A stretch of DNA of 64,000 bases, taken from assembly GCA_030760725.1 (NCBI GenBank), contig JASWHV010000008.1, positions 55,899,671 to 55,963,670 on the forward strand, in the 5' to 3' direction. Of this stretch, positions 1 to 10,900 are shown in pieces. The notes under the pieces are model-generated. The model was not told the DNA's origin and ran no database searches. It was given only the letters and a program-made list of their open reading frames with translations. Made by a program: the position numbers and the translations under genes. Numbering within the stretch: position 1 is the stretch's first letter; each line of letters begins with the position of its first letter. The stretch is from Neostapfia colusana (taxonomy: Eukaryota; Streptophyta; Magnoliopsida; Poales; Poaceae).

Positions 1-1035
1 GGAATATGTAACCTGGCTTTACCGTGCCAATCACATGCTGAGATGGGGCAGCTTGGACAATTAATTAGGTGTATCCCCGGCGTAGTATGGGTGTGTTGGA
101 TGGTGCGGGGAATAGGTGTCAGCTGGACTACCATATGAACCGCAAGGCTCAAGAGGGGGCCACTGCAGCGGGGTTGGAGCCTCTTGTATGCTGTTAGGGG
201 TGAAACCTCAGTGGGCCCATGCTCGTCGGGAATCCCTTTGTAAAGGCTTCGTAGTGATCTCCTGGCTACACACCTGGGAAGTGTGAATGTGGTTGTGGCC
301 ACTAGAATAATGGAGGTTCTTTTAGTCCACCCGGCAACGGGGGATGAAATCACTACATGTGGGTGCAGTGGTGCAAACTCTGCAGAGTCAAAACTGTCAT
401 GACAGCCGTGCTCACGGTCAAGAGCGGCTTGGACTTATTCATGATTAGAGTATGATGGCCCTGGGAGGGTGTGAATGTTAAGCGGGGAGCTTAACATTTG
501 AAATGATGTTATGGTTATTTGATTATGATGATGGGATGGGAGTTTGGGACCATTTCACCTGTGTAGTAATGTAGGTGCTTAATAAGCTAAAGGTGGTAGG
601 CCATAATTGTGTAGTGCTTTAACCATGAGTTCAACCTCTCCTTGTTCTAGCCATGCATGACATAACTTTCCCACACTTGCTGAGTACCATTGGTACTCAA
701 CCTTGCATATTTGTTGGTTTATATTGCTGCTCAGGTCAAGAGAATGATGTGGTGTTTAATGATCAAGACTTTGGACCCGAAGAAGGTTTCTAGGTTCATG
801 GAGTCCCCCGGGCCTGTGATGGAGCCCACGAGAATAATATTCCGCTGCTATTTTATTTACTTGTTATGAACTTATTATCATCCATCGAGACATATGTTAT
901 GTAAGACTTATTTATATTCGACACCTGGCTTGTAATAAATGATGCTTCACTATTTGTCATCACATGTATGAGAAAATGATCCTGGCATACATGTGATATT
1001 CACTCGGTTGTTCTTCGGAGAAACCGGGTGTGACA
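1..1035 (+). repeat. Tekay-1 5' LTR, 3' part only
   Basis: Positions 1-1035 match 7802-8841 almost base for base, with one 5-bp gap near 812. The repeat ends GGGTGTGACA at 1035, directly before the primer binding site. The last exon of the LTR acidic reading frame is present at 735-793, open and ending TAG. Confidence 0.95.
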
Positions 1036-1039
1036 GAAG

Positions 1040-1051
1040 TGGTATCAGAGC
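1040..1051 (+). other. Primer binding site (tRNA-iMet)
   Basis: TGGTATCAGAGC, complementary to the 3' end of plant initiator methionine tRNA, five bases after the LTR end. It is present once here, unlike the reiterated sites of Tekay-2 and Tekay-3. Confidence 0.93.
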
Positions 1052-1253
1052 CAAGGTTGCCCGTAGGAACGTGGACCTAGGTAGAAATGGACGTATTTAA
1101 GGGCCCTATTTTCTTAAAAACTATTTTACAAGGTGTGTGTTGAAAAGTGTTATTTAATGGAGGCACTTTCTTCATCTTACCCCAACTTTCATTCAAAATA
1201 GGATTTTTGTTTAAAAGTTTATCTAACCTAAGTTTAAATTCTTTTTGTTTTAG

Positions 1254-1406
1254 ATGGTTCGCATGATCCGCACCGCTCGCAAGTCCACAGGAGGGAGAGT
1301 TCCCGTAGTTGCCCTTGCCGAAAGAGAGGAGAGTCGTCCGGTGACGTACCTTTCCTACGGATTGGCAGTAGGAGGCTTGTTGTGCCGTCTTCGACGTATG
1401 CTCTAA
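1254..1406 (+). pseudogene. Tekay-1 Gag N-terminus with histone-H3-like start
   Basis: An ATG at 1254 opens 50 codons ending TAA at 1404. With the initiator Met removed, residues 6-13 read TARKSTGG, identical to histone H3 residues 6-13 and in the same register. R2, P16, L20 and A21 also match, giving 12 of 21. H3 K4, K14 and K18 are not kept, but K9 and S10 are. The ATG directly follows TTCTTTTTGTTTTAG, a good plant 3' splice site, so this may be the first codon after a spliced leader. The frame is then lost, and a coiled-coil remnant follows at 1641. Gag function is inferred from position; no capsid or zinc knuckle is left in this copy. Confidence 0.55.
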
Positions 1407-1640
1407 GCCGCCGGCAATACGGGCAAGCTAATCATACACTATAGCTCCACCAGGACCATCCGGGAGAAGCGGGAAGAATGGAGTTCAGAAATGAGGATTA
1501 TCCATGAAAATCAGCTGCTTAAGATCCACCGCTCTCCAGCTTGTCGAGCGACACAGGTCGATGCGGAGAAGGATGTCACCTAGGAGGCCATCACCTGCCA
1601 GAGTCACATCTATCGTCGCCACCTAGACAGGACTGAGTAC

Positions 1641-1835
1641 ATGTATGTCCTCCAGCGTGAGAGTGGTACCACGGAGTACAAGTACCCACCAGTGCAGCAA
1701 GGGACTTCCCATGAGCACATGGACTTGTGCTTGGAGGATGCTGCTATGCTCAGCACTCGACTGCAGGAGTATCAGCAAGAGCTTCAGGATGTTCGGGACA
1801 CCCTGAAGGAAACGGAGGCATTGCTGCGAGCCTGA
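1641..1835 (+). pseudogene. Tekay-1 Gag-region coiled-coil remnant
   Basis: A 64-codon open stretch rich in Glu, Gln and Leu (its second half has LQEYQQELQDV spacing) looks like a helical coiled-coil piece of the Gag N-terminal half. Upstream, positions 1407-1640 continue similar charged sequence with stops. Downstream, 1836-2200 has no reading frame, and a large deletion joins this region straight to the protease tail. Assignment to gag rests on position between PBS and pol only. Confidence 0.45.
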
Positions 1836-2100
1836 TTGAGGGCGAGAGAAAGAGGAGATGGGAATGAACTGTGTGTCACCGTGAATGATACATGGACTTC
1901 GCCGGGCGATCAGGCGTCGTCGCACTTCTCCACCAGCAGCTTCCCCACCCAAAGCAGAGGCAGAAGGCAGCCGCAATGATGAGGAAGACCCCGAGGAGCC
2001 AGCTCAGTGAATACGAGTAGTGTAGAGTCCTCCCCTTAGTTTAGCAGGATGTCGAGTAGTCGAGTCGTTATCTTAGTTAATGGTGTGTGTGACGTGAGTT

Positions 2101-5100
2101 GTGGAAGCCATGAGCAATTGTCCACAGCCTCGTCTTCAGATTGTTTTGCTTTGGTGTGTGAACCCACATGAAATAATATTGCATTTATTTTGTGTGAGAT
2201 ATGAACCCTCAGAAAAGTATAACAAAGCATCAACACTTCAAAGGACAAGACAAGTGTGTCCCAAAGTGAACCTAGACATTAATGGGGTAGTATTTACTGC
2301 TAACCTCATAGTGATCGATTCACAAGGGATAGATATTATCTTGGGTATGGATTGGTTGACCAAACATAAAGGAATCATCCATTGTTCGACCAGAACAGTG
2401 GAACTAACGCACCCTAGTGGCACCAAAGTAAAGTTTATAACAATACAAGAGCCTAGGAGGGACGTTAAATTAAATCAAGTTGAGGAGATCAGGACCATCA
2501 GGGAATATCCAGATGTTTTTTTCCGGAGGAGTTGCCAGGTATGCCTCCCGATCGTGAAGTGGAATTTGCAATTGAGCTAGTGCCCGGAACCGCCCCGATA
2601 TACAAGAGACCTTATCGGATGGATTCCAAGCAGCTGGGAGAACTCAAGGATCATTTGAGAGAATTGACGGAGAAGGGGTATATCCGTCCTAGTTCCTCAA
2701 CTTGGGGAGCTCCGGTCATATTTGTGCCCAAGAAGGACGGAACCCAAAGGTTATGCGTGGATTACCGTGCCTTGAATGAGGTGACCATCAAGAACAAGTA
2801 CCCATTACCCCGCATTGAAGACTTGTTTGATCAGTTGAGGGGAGCTTGTGTGTTCTCGAAAATTGATCTCAGGTCGGGATACCACCAACTCAAGATAAGG
2901 CAATCTGATATCCCCAAGACAGCTTTCGTTTCTCGGTACGGACTGTATGAATACACTGTCATGCCTTTCGGGCTAACTAATGCCCCGGCATACTTCATGT
3001 ATCTCATGAACAAGGTATTCATGGAATATCTGGACAAATTTGTGGTGGTTTTCATAGATGACATTCTCGTCTTCTCCAAAAATGAAGAAGAACATGAGAA
3101 ACATCTAAGGTTGGTGTTGCAGGGGCTGAGAGAACACCAACTATATGCCAAGTTGAGCAAGTGTGAGTTTTGGCTGAAGAGAGTTCCCTTCTTAGGACAT
3201 ATAATCTCGGAGGGAGGAATCTCCGTGGATCCCACCAAAATCGAGGATATACAGAAGTGGAAGACCCCTGAAAATGTCGGGGAAGTTCGAAGCTTCTTGG
3301 GATTGGCTGGATACTATCGACGGTTTATTGAGGGATTCTCTAAGATCTCGAGACCCCTTACCAAACTGTTGGAGAAGGGAATCACATTCACATGGAGGCC
3401 ACAGTGTCAGATGAGTTTTCAGGAGTTAAAGGAGAGATTGACAACAGCCCCTGTGCTAGTTATGCCAGATATGCAGAAGAACTTTACGGTGTACTGCTAT
3501 GCCTCTGGAAATGGGTTGGGATGTGTCCTCATGCAAGAAGGGCATTTCGTGGCTTATGCATCCCGACAACTCCGGAAGCACGAGAAAAACTATCCTACAC
3601 ATGACCTAGAACTAGCCGCAGTGGTACACGCGTTGAAAATTTGGTGGCACTATTTGATGGGGAAGAGGACAGAGATATATACGGATCATAAGAGTTTGAA
3701 GTACATTTTCACACAGCCAGATCTCAACCTTGGACAAAGGAGATGGTTAGAGCTAATCAATGACTTTTATGTGGGCATCAACTATCATCCTGGGAAAGCA
3801 AACGTCGTGGCCGATGCTTTAAGTCAAAAAGTGCAGGTCAATAAGTTGAGCTTGAAGGACATGCCTGCAGAATTGAAGGACGAGATTATAAGGCTCAATC
3901 TATGCCTTGTGAATAGTGGTGAAGCCATCGCCATGGAAGTGGACTCCACACTAGAGCAAGACATACGCGATGGTCAAAAGAGCGACGAGAAGATACAACA
4001 AATCAGGCAACTCATCAAGGAAAATAAAGCTCCTGGTTTCAGAGAGGATGAACAAGGTACGGTGTGGCACGGGAAAAGAATCTGCGTGCCTGAAGTAAAA
4101 GAGATTCGTGCATTGATTTTGAAGGAGGCTCACGATTCCGATTATTTCATCCATCCTGGGAGTACGAAGATGTACCAGGACCTCAAGAGCAGGTATTGGT
4201 GGTATGGCATGAAGCGAGATGTCGCGGAACATGTTGCCCTATGTGACACATGTCAGTTGGTGAAAGCAGAACATCAACGACCCGCGGGATTATTGCAACC
4301 ACTCAAAGTGCCTGAATGGAAATGGGAAGAAATCGGTATGGATTTCATAGTGGGATTGCCTAGGACCCAATCAGGATCTGATACAATATGGGTCATCATC
4401 GACAGGCTAACCAAGGTAGCTCATTTCATCCCCGTGAAAGAAAGCTACAGCGGATCCAAATTGGCAGAATTGTACATGTCAAGGATCGTGTGTTACCATG
4501 GAGTGCCAAAGAAGATAGTGTCGGATTGAGGGACACAGTTCGCCTCAAGGTTTTGGCAGAAGTTGCATGATACCATGGGAACCCATCTGAACTTTAGTTC
4601 TGCCTATCATCCCCAAACTGATAGGCAGACGGAAAGAACCAATCAGATTCTTGAGGATATGCTAAGGGCATGTGCACTCAAAAACAATCAGAGTTGGGAC
4701 AAGAACTTACCGTATGCGGAATTCTCCTATAACAACAGCTATCAAGCTAGTATGAAGATGTCACCGTTTGAAGCTTTGTACGGAGCAAATGCAGAACTCC
4801 CCTATTTTGGAACCAAACAGGGGAAAGTAAAGTGTTTGGTCCCGAAGTACTATAAGAAGCCGAGGCGAAGGTGAGGGAAATTCGCAACAACTTGAGGATA
4901 GCACAGACACGCCAAAAGAGCTATGCTGATGTACGAAGAAGAGAGCTTGTTTTCAACGTGGGAGACTATGTCTATCTCAAGGTGTCCCCTATCCGAGGAC
5001 TTCGTCGGTTCAAGGTGAAAGGGAAGTTGTCACCTCGATACATCGGACCCTTTCAAGTTCTGGAGAGAAAAGGCGAAGTGGCGTATCAACTAGAATTACC

Positions 5101-5377
5101 GGCTCGCCTATTGGATGTGCACGACGTATTCCATGTGTCACAACTCAAGAAATGCCTGAGGACACCTGAAGAGGTGTTACCCATGAAGGAAGTGGACGTA
5201 GCTGAGGATTTGTCTTATGCCGAGCAACCATCCAAGATTCTGGAGACAATGGAACGCCTCACCAGAAATAAAAGAATCCGGATGTGCAAGGTGCAGTGGA
5301 AGCGTCACTCAGAAGAGGAAGCCACCTGGGAGCGAGAAGGTGAGCTTAAGGCACAATTTTCGGAATTGTTTTCTTAG
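2101..5377 (+). pseudogene. Tekay-1 pol (PR tail, RT, RNase H, INT, chromodomain), broken
   Basis: The frame carries the end of the aspartic protease (DIILGMDWL about 2335-2360) but lacks its DSG active site. A run of seven T at 2516-2522 shifts frame into RT. RT has the catalytic FIDD box near 3054-3065. RNase H keeps its Glu and later Asp residues, but the first catalytic Asp is Tyr (CYAS, about 3499). Integrase has the HHCC zinc domain, then D, D and E residues. An in-frame TGA at 4528 lies in the integrase core, and a second frameshift lies between about 4800 and 4871. The C-terminus (about 5220-5377) is a chromodomain with aromatic and acidic residues around VQWKRH and TWERE; in this clade it targets chromatin. 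The copy cannot make an active enzyme. Confidence 0.93.
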
Positions 5378-5404
5378 AACCAACAATCTCGAGGACGAGA
5401 TTTC

Positions 5405-5422
5405 TTTTAAGGGGGGTAGAGC
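5405..5422 (+). other. Polypurine tract of Tekay-1
   Basis: TTTTAAGGGGGGTAGAGC directly precedes the 3' LTR. It is the expected plus-strand DNA priming site; the same AAGGGGGGTAG core occurs in Tekay-2. Confidence 0.9.
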
Positions 5423-5805
5423 TGTAACACCCAAAAATCCTGTTAAGATGGGAATTTAAAATTTTTTGGACGTGTTGCATGTATTGCAAAAATTCAAATT
5501 CAAACTGGAATTCAAATTAAACTCAAAACAGAAAAGAAATAGAAAAAGAAAAAGGAAAACAGAAAAAAACCGGCCAGTGGGCCGAAACCCACCAGCCGGC
5601 CCACCGATCCCGCACCAGCCCGCAGCCGCGCGCGCCCCCTTCTTCCCACTGACATGCGGGGCCCGCCAGTCTTTCTTCTTCCTCGCGCTCGGACGGACTC
5701 TCTCACCCCGAATCAAAACCGACCCGGATTCCTGCGTATCCCAGCTGAATTTCGTTCGTGGGCGACGCAAACTCGATCACAACCGAACGTCGCCCTTTCC
5801 CCGTC

Positions 5806-5813
5806 TATAAAAA
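5806..5813 (+). promoter_or_regulatory. TATA box of Tekay-1 LTR promoter
   Basis: TATAAAAA about 380 bp into the LTR, preceded by GC-rich U3 and followed by a leader-like sequence. The transcription start should lie near 5838. Confidence 0.7.
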
Positions 5814-7369
5814 CCCCGGCATCGTCCCGTTTTCCCCACGATCTGCCGATTTTCTCTCCGGTGAGAACCCGAGCCCCTCCGGCAAATTCTGGCCGATCTA
5901 CGCTCGGGAATTCCGATCTAACTCGCTGGTCTTGATCCACCGCCTCCGGGGAACCTCGCAGGTGCTGGAAACACGGTGGTTTGCGGTTCAAACACAGCGC
6001 CGACGAGCCTCGCCGTGAATTTACCTCGGACCTCGTCGCCGACTGCCCACCAGGACCTCCGAGCTCAAGAAAACCCCCGAGGTGAGATCTCCGACCTCCC
6101 CTCTACCGATCTATGCCATAAAATCACAGTTCTAGGAAGAATTTACGAAGATCCGAAACTCTCCGGCGAGATCGCCGCCTCCCGCCACCGGGCAGCGCCG
6201 CCCGCGCTCGATCAGAGCGACGTGGCCGCTTGTGCGCCGTTTATTTTAAATCGCACGGTAGAGTTTAAATCCCCGCGTACCGGTTCGACGTTATAATCTC
6301 AGCCGTCTGTTTTAAATCGGACGGTCCACGTCAGCCCCGCGTTATAAAGACTGGAATTCTTACGCGCTACCCCCTGGGGTTCTCGGAAAATAAGAGCTAG
6401 CCCCGGAAACTTCTGATCTAGCCCCTGGAAGTTTAGAAAATCATGTAAATTCATTTAAAAATCAGTTTTGACCCCTGGACTTAATAAAAATTAGGAAAAA
6501 CCCCTCTGTTATGTGTAGCTAGACCCCTGAAAATTTTTAAAATAATATTATAGACCCCGTAGTGGGGTGAGTTTACCTTTTTAACCCTAGTTGATATTAA
6601 AATTAGGAATTGAATATGTGGCTACTATTTAAAATTTAAAAGGTGGGACAAATATATTGTCAAATTTAAATTAAAAACTTTCCCAGTACTTAGAAAACCT
6701 TGGAGTGAGACAAAAATAGATTTTTGGCTGAAATGAATCTGTTTAATTGATTAATCACATTTATTAGTTAGAGGGACACATTTTTAAGTAGAGAATAATT
6801 CTAAAAATTAGAAAAAAATGTAAAATAGTTTACATCAGAGGAAAAGATCAAAAATATATTATTAACTATTTTGGATCAGAACCTATTCTGTTTAGATGAT
6901 GTGTCTTACTATTTTCATAATAAAGTACACATTTAGGCATAGGAAGTAAATTTGAAAATATAGCAAGATAGGTATAAATAATTAGAAAATGATAAATGAA
7001 GATTCCAAAATACAAAAAAATTCAGTTTAGGGTTGGTAGAAGTTCTGAAGACACATATGGAGTAGGAAAATACCTTTCATGCATACTTGGTAGCTAAAAG
7101 GTGTAGTAATTGAATATAAGGAATTTATTTGAATTGGAAACTCATATATATAGTATGCAAGTATAAATGTGAATACAAAAGTAGGAATCATATACACATG
7201 ATTAAAAGTGCATGTAAGCCAAAGATCAACACACATAGAGTAACCACAACACATAGAATTTGTGAATGGCTTTCATACATGTGAATGTGTGGTTTGTATG
7301 AAATGGAAGTGTGAATTATGTCTTATGCATTGTTGTTTTTCTTTTGCTATGTGTGATGGTATGATGTAG

Positions 7370-8594
7370 AACCTGCTCCAGAGCAAGTTCTTCCTTTCCA
7401 AAATCAGGACTACCCATTCCAAGAGCAGCAGGAAGGAGGCAAGTGTCCTTGACCACTTTGATCCTATACTAGGATGTGTAGCTAGAATTATTTGCATTGT
7501 CAATTGAAAATATGAAACCCATGCTAGGATGTTTCCCTAGAATTGCATTACCTTGTTTCCTTGTAGCTTGGGTTGGGATTTATTTTATCATGTCATTTAT
7601 TATTATGCATATGCTTAGCCATGCTTAGAATGGGATATTTCAGATATGGGATCATCAGTTTATTTTACCATACTCTTGAATGAGATATTATGAGTTATGT
7701 AGAGGTAGGGATCAAGGCAAGTTGGATGTTTTGGTTGGTGCTGAGTGCACGAGACTCGAGTTTGTGTTTAGTACTTGCCTGGATCCTAAGGACCGGTTCA
7801 TGGAGCATGTAACCTGGCTTTACCGTGCCAACCACATGCTGAGATGGGGCAGCTTGGCCAATTAATTAGGTGTATCCCCGGCGTAGTATGGGTGTGTTGG
7901 ATTGTGCGGGGAATAGGTGTCAGCTGGACTGCCATATGAACCGCAAGGCTCAAGAGGGGGCCACTGCAGCGGGGTTGGAGCCTCTTGTATGCTGTTAGGG
8001 GTGAAACCTCAGTGGGCCCACGCTCGTCGGGAATCCCTTTGTAAAGGCTTCGTAGTGATCTCCTGGCTACACACCTGGGAAGTGTGAATGTGGTTGTGGC
8101 CACTAGAATAATGGAGGTTCTTTTAGTCCACCCGGCAACGGGGGATGAAATCACTACATGTGGGTGCAGTGGTGCAAACTCTGCAGAGTCAAAACTGTCA
8201 TGACAGCCGTGCTCACGGTCAAGAGCGGCTTGGACTTATTCATGATTAGAGTATGATGGCCCTGGGAGGGTGTGAATGTTAAGCGGGGAGCTTAACATTT
8301 GAAATGATGTTATGGTTATTTGATTATGATGATGGGATGGGAGTTTGGGACCATTTCACCTGTGTAGTAATGTAGGTGCTTAATAAGCTAAAGGTGGTAG
8401 GCCATAATTGTGTAGTGCTTTAACCATGAGGTCAACCTCTCCTTGTTCTAGCCATGCATGACATAACTTTCCCACACTTGCTGAGTACCATCGGTACTCA
8501 ACCTTGCATATTTGTTGGTTTATATTGCTGCTCAGGTCAAGAGAATGATGTGGTGTTTAATGATCAAGACTTTGGACCCGAAGAAGGTTTCTAG
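7370..8594 (+). CDS. Split acidic reading frame inside Tekay-1 LTR (unknown function)
   Basis: The predicted internal exon 7370-7438 (69 nt) follows ATGATGTAG. It ends at AAGGAG before GCAAGTGTCC, a consensus GC-type 5' splice site. The last exon 8536-8594 follows TTATATTGCTGCTCAG. Joined, the frame stays open (phase 1 at both junctions) and ends TAG at 8592. The product is rich in Glu, Gln, Asp and Pro. The same exon pair, phase and GC donor occur in three other LTR families in this window, which is the main evidence for coding. The 5' end is unresolved: the upstream leader exon is open in the right frame from about 5917 to 6081 but has no ATG. A second, basic frame is also open here, so the frame choice rests on the comparison. 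Function is unknown. Confidence 0.45.
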
Positions 8595-9177
8595 GTCCAT
8601 GGAGTCCCCCGGGCAACGCCTGTGACAGAGCCCACGAGAATAATATTTCGCTGCTATTTTATTTACTTGTTATGAACTTATTATCGTCCATCGAGACATA
8701 TGTTATGTAAGACTTATTTATATTCGACACCTGGCTTGTAATAAATGATGCTTCACTATTTGTCATCACATGTATGAGAAAATGATCCTGGCATACATGT
8801 GATATTCACTCGGTTGTTCTTCGGAGAAACCGGGTGTGACAGCGATGCGGGAGTTCACGCAAGGCGGCTAGCTAGGGCAAACCGATGATCTTGGTGGCTC
8901 GGTTTGTTGTTTAGGGATTGTGGAATAGGTGAGCAGCAAGAAAAACAAGGAAGAAAACCGATAACCACGACCAAAAAAACACAAAACTAAACCAGCAACA
9001 AGACTCGACCACGCGAATGCAAACTCAACAATGCAAACTGAAAAACGAAAATTGCAGGCACTATGGTCTAGGAATCGGTAAACACGATATATTTTTTGTG
9101 GCTTTTTCTGTGGACTCTAGGTATGAAAAACAAAAACTAATCCAGTGGGAAATCAAAGTACCTCACGGGCAACCTGA

Positions 9178-9189
9178 AATCTGATACCA
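9178..9189 (-). other. Primer binding site of Copia-B
   Basis: The plus strand reads AATCTGATACCA. The complement TGGTATCAGATT matches initiator Met tRNA priming sites and lies just inside the LTR. Confidence 0.8.
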
Positions 9190-9191
9190 AA

Positions 9192-10055
9192 TGATGAGTG
9201 GTTTAGGCCTGATCTTCCGAAAGGTAGGTCGATTGAGGTGGAGAACTCGACGTTGATGATCCACGGCACTCGAGCAGTTCGAACACCCATGCAATCCCTA
9301 CACCACTGCTCCGTTGGTTATCAACCGTGCAGCACATGCTTGACCTCGCCAAGAAGGACAATCCCTGCAGGTGCAACTGAGAACACGAGCAAGAATGTAG
9401 AAGACGTGATCTGAAAGTCACGAAGTTTGGGTTTCACAAAAACCGTAGAATGGCAGCTGTTTATCTAAGCAAAACCCACCGAATATGGCCGGAGGCTGCA
9501 GTATTTAAAGTCTAGGGTTTGTCCATAAGACCATTAGACGCGTCCCTAATGGACTCATACGGCATACAAGGCCCAAAAGACCAATACGGTGGTGCAACAC
9601 CGGACAGAACTCTGAATTTGATTTGTTTCGACGACTCCCAACGACTCCTGGCGAATTTTAATGTGGGGCCAGAACCTTTGGAAAGTTTATCTTCTCATAT
9701 TTCCATGCATATGTAGAATGTTGAAAACGGAGTCCGTATGCATCCTGGGCGTCCGTTTTAAGATGGACTGCTCCTGGACTCCGAGTTGAACTCGAGTCCG
9801 AGTTGGTGACTGTTTCCATCAACTTGTGGACGTCCCATCTGGTTCTCCACATCCCCAAATTCTCCTCCTTTTACTTGTTGATCATGTACATGGTTCCTAA
9901 TAACAATTAGATCATTCAATAGCAATCCATTTTCAAAATCACATGGGTAGGAAGTTAGGAACGAGTTCACCTGCTGATTTAGTAACCGTGCTCGTGCTCT
10001 TGTGATTGGTCCTTGTATATCAATGTGAGTATCCACTGTTGTGATGTCCTCATCA
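9192..10055 (-). repeat. Copia-B LTR (864 bp)
   Basis: Bounded by TGATGAG at 9192 and CTCATCA at 10049-10055, a perfect 7-bp terminal inverted repeat with TG/CA ends. The PBS touches the low-coordinate end, so this is the 5' LTR of a minus-strand element. A TTTAAATAC box near 9503-9511 on the minus strand could be its TATA. Confidence 0.8.
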
Positions 10056-10900
10056 GGCGAGCTCCGGGTGTGTCACGTGTCTGGCGGGCGGGACCTCCCT
10101 CTCCCTCAGAGGCGAGCTCCGCGTGCGCCACGCCTCTGGCGGGACCTCCTTCTTCCTTAGAGGCGAGCTCCGCGTGCGCCACGTGTCAGTGCCGGACCTC
10201 ACCTCTCTTTGGAGGTGAGCTCTGAGAGTGCCACGTGTCAGTGCCGGACCTCACCTCTCTTCAGAGGTGAGCTCCGAGTGTGCCACGTGTTCAGCAGCGC
10301 CAGATCTCTTTTCTACTCAGAGATGAGTTCCAGGGTGGACACGTGTCCAACAGCGTCGGACCTCTCTTCTCCTCGGAGGTGAGCTCCGAGAACGACACGT
10401 GTCAATAAGTGTCGGACCTCCCTTCTTCTCGGAGGTAAGCTCCGATAACGACACGTGTTCAATAGTGTCGGACCTCCCTTCTTCTCCGAGGTGGGCTTCG
10501 AGGATGACACGTGTCAAGCAGTGTCGGACCTCCCGGAGGCGGGCTCCGATGCTGACACGTGTCCAGTAGTGTCTTCTCCTCGGAGGTGAGCTCCTAGGAT
10601 GACACGTGTCTAGCGGGGCCGGACCTCTTGGAGGTGTGCTCCGAGGGTGACACGTGTCCCGCGGGGTTGAGCCTCGCTTCTCCGCAGAGACTAGCTCCGA
10701 AGGCGACACGTGTCCTGTGGGGCTGGACCTCGCTTCTCCGCAGAGGCTAGCTCCGGGGGCAACACGAGTCCCACGGGGTCAGACCTCGCCCCTTCTGCAG
10801 AGGCAAGCTCCGAGCCTGCCACGTAGACAGTTAGTGTCGGACCTCACCCCTTCCGCAGGGATAAGCTCCAAAGGCGCCACGTGGCCAGCGGGCCGCGGGA
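10056..10900 (-). promoter_or_regulatory. G-box/hairpin enhancer-like array in Tekay-4 U3
   Basis: About 15 degenerate units of 45-60 bp. Most carry CACGTG, typically as the palindrome GACACGTGTC, followed or preceded by GAGCTC flanked by CTCGGAG/CTCCGAG arms able to form a small hairpin. CACGTG is the core of the plant G-box and of ABA-response elements bound by bZIP and bHLH factors; use as an enhancer is inference. Confidence 0.7.

Larger units (their letters stand above)
1..8841 (+). mobile_element. Tekay-1: Gypsy chromovirus, left end outside window
   Basis: A plus-strand LTR retrotransposon with the order LTR (partial), PBS, gag remnant, protease remnant, RT, RNase H, integrase with a C-terminal chromodomain, PPT, LTR. 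The chromodomain, the pol motifs and LTRs over 3 kb fit the Tekay (Del) clade. The internal part (1036-5422) is about 4.4 kb, short for the clade, because most of gag and the protease active site are gone. The two LTRs share about 1.03 kb in the window and differ at roughly 14 sites plus a 5-bp indel by eye, so it is the youngest element here. It sits inside the leader of Copia-B; the right flank starts GCGAT at 8842, but the left target duplication lies outside. Confidence 0.92.
5423..8841 (+). repeat. Tekay-1 3' LTR (3419 bp)
   Basis: Starts TGTAACACCC and ends GGGTGTGACA, giving an imperfect terminal inverted repeat. U3 is GC-rich and short. A TATA box lies at 5806 and is followed by an exon-like GC-rich leader and a good 5' splice site (CCCGAG then GTGAGA at about 6082). 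From about 6370 to 7360 the LTR is AT-rich and intron-like. It then carries the two-exon acidic frame (7370-7438 and 8536-8594). No G-box array is present, unlike the Tekay-2 family. Confidence 0.94.
8842..10055 (-). mobile_element. Copia-B: minus-strand LTR element, only 5' LTR and leader left
   Basis: On the minus strand an LTR (10055 to 9192) is followed by a PBS and about 340 bp of leader that is cut by Tekay-1 at 8841. No gag or pol frame is visible in 8842-9191. The rest must lie left of the window. Its right edge at 10055 abuts the G-box array of the Tekay-4 LTR, so it inserted into that array. Assignment to Copia rather than Gypsy is from the short LTR only. Confidence 0.65.

Noticed and set aside
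5466..6296. Several overlapping frames in the Tekay-1 U3 and leader
   Set aside because: They overlap each other on both strands in GC-rich promoter sequence and start upstream of the TATA box. Only the part open into the acidic exon was considered further.
10056..10900. CRISPR-like array of repeats and spacers
   Set aside because: Units are degenerate, both repeat and spacer drift together, and the array lies in an LTR of a plant retroelement upstream of a TATA box. No cas genes exist.
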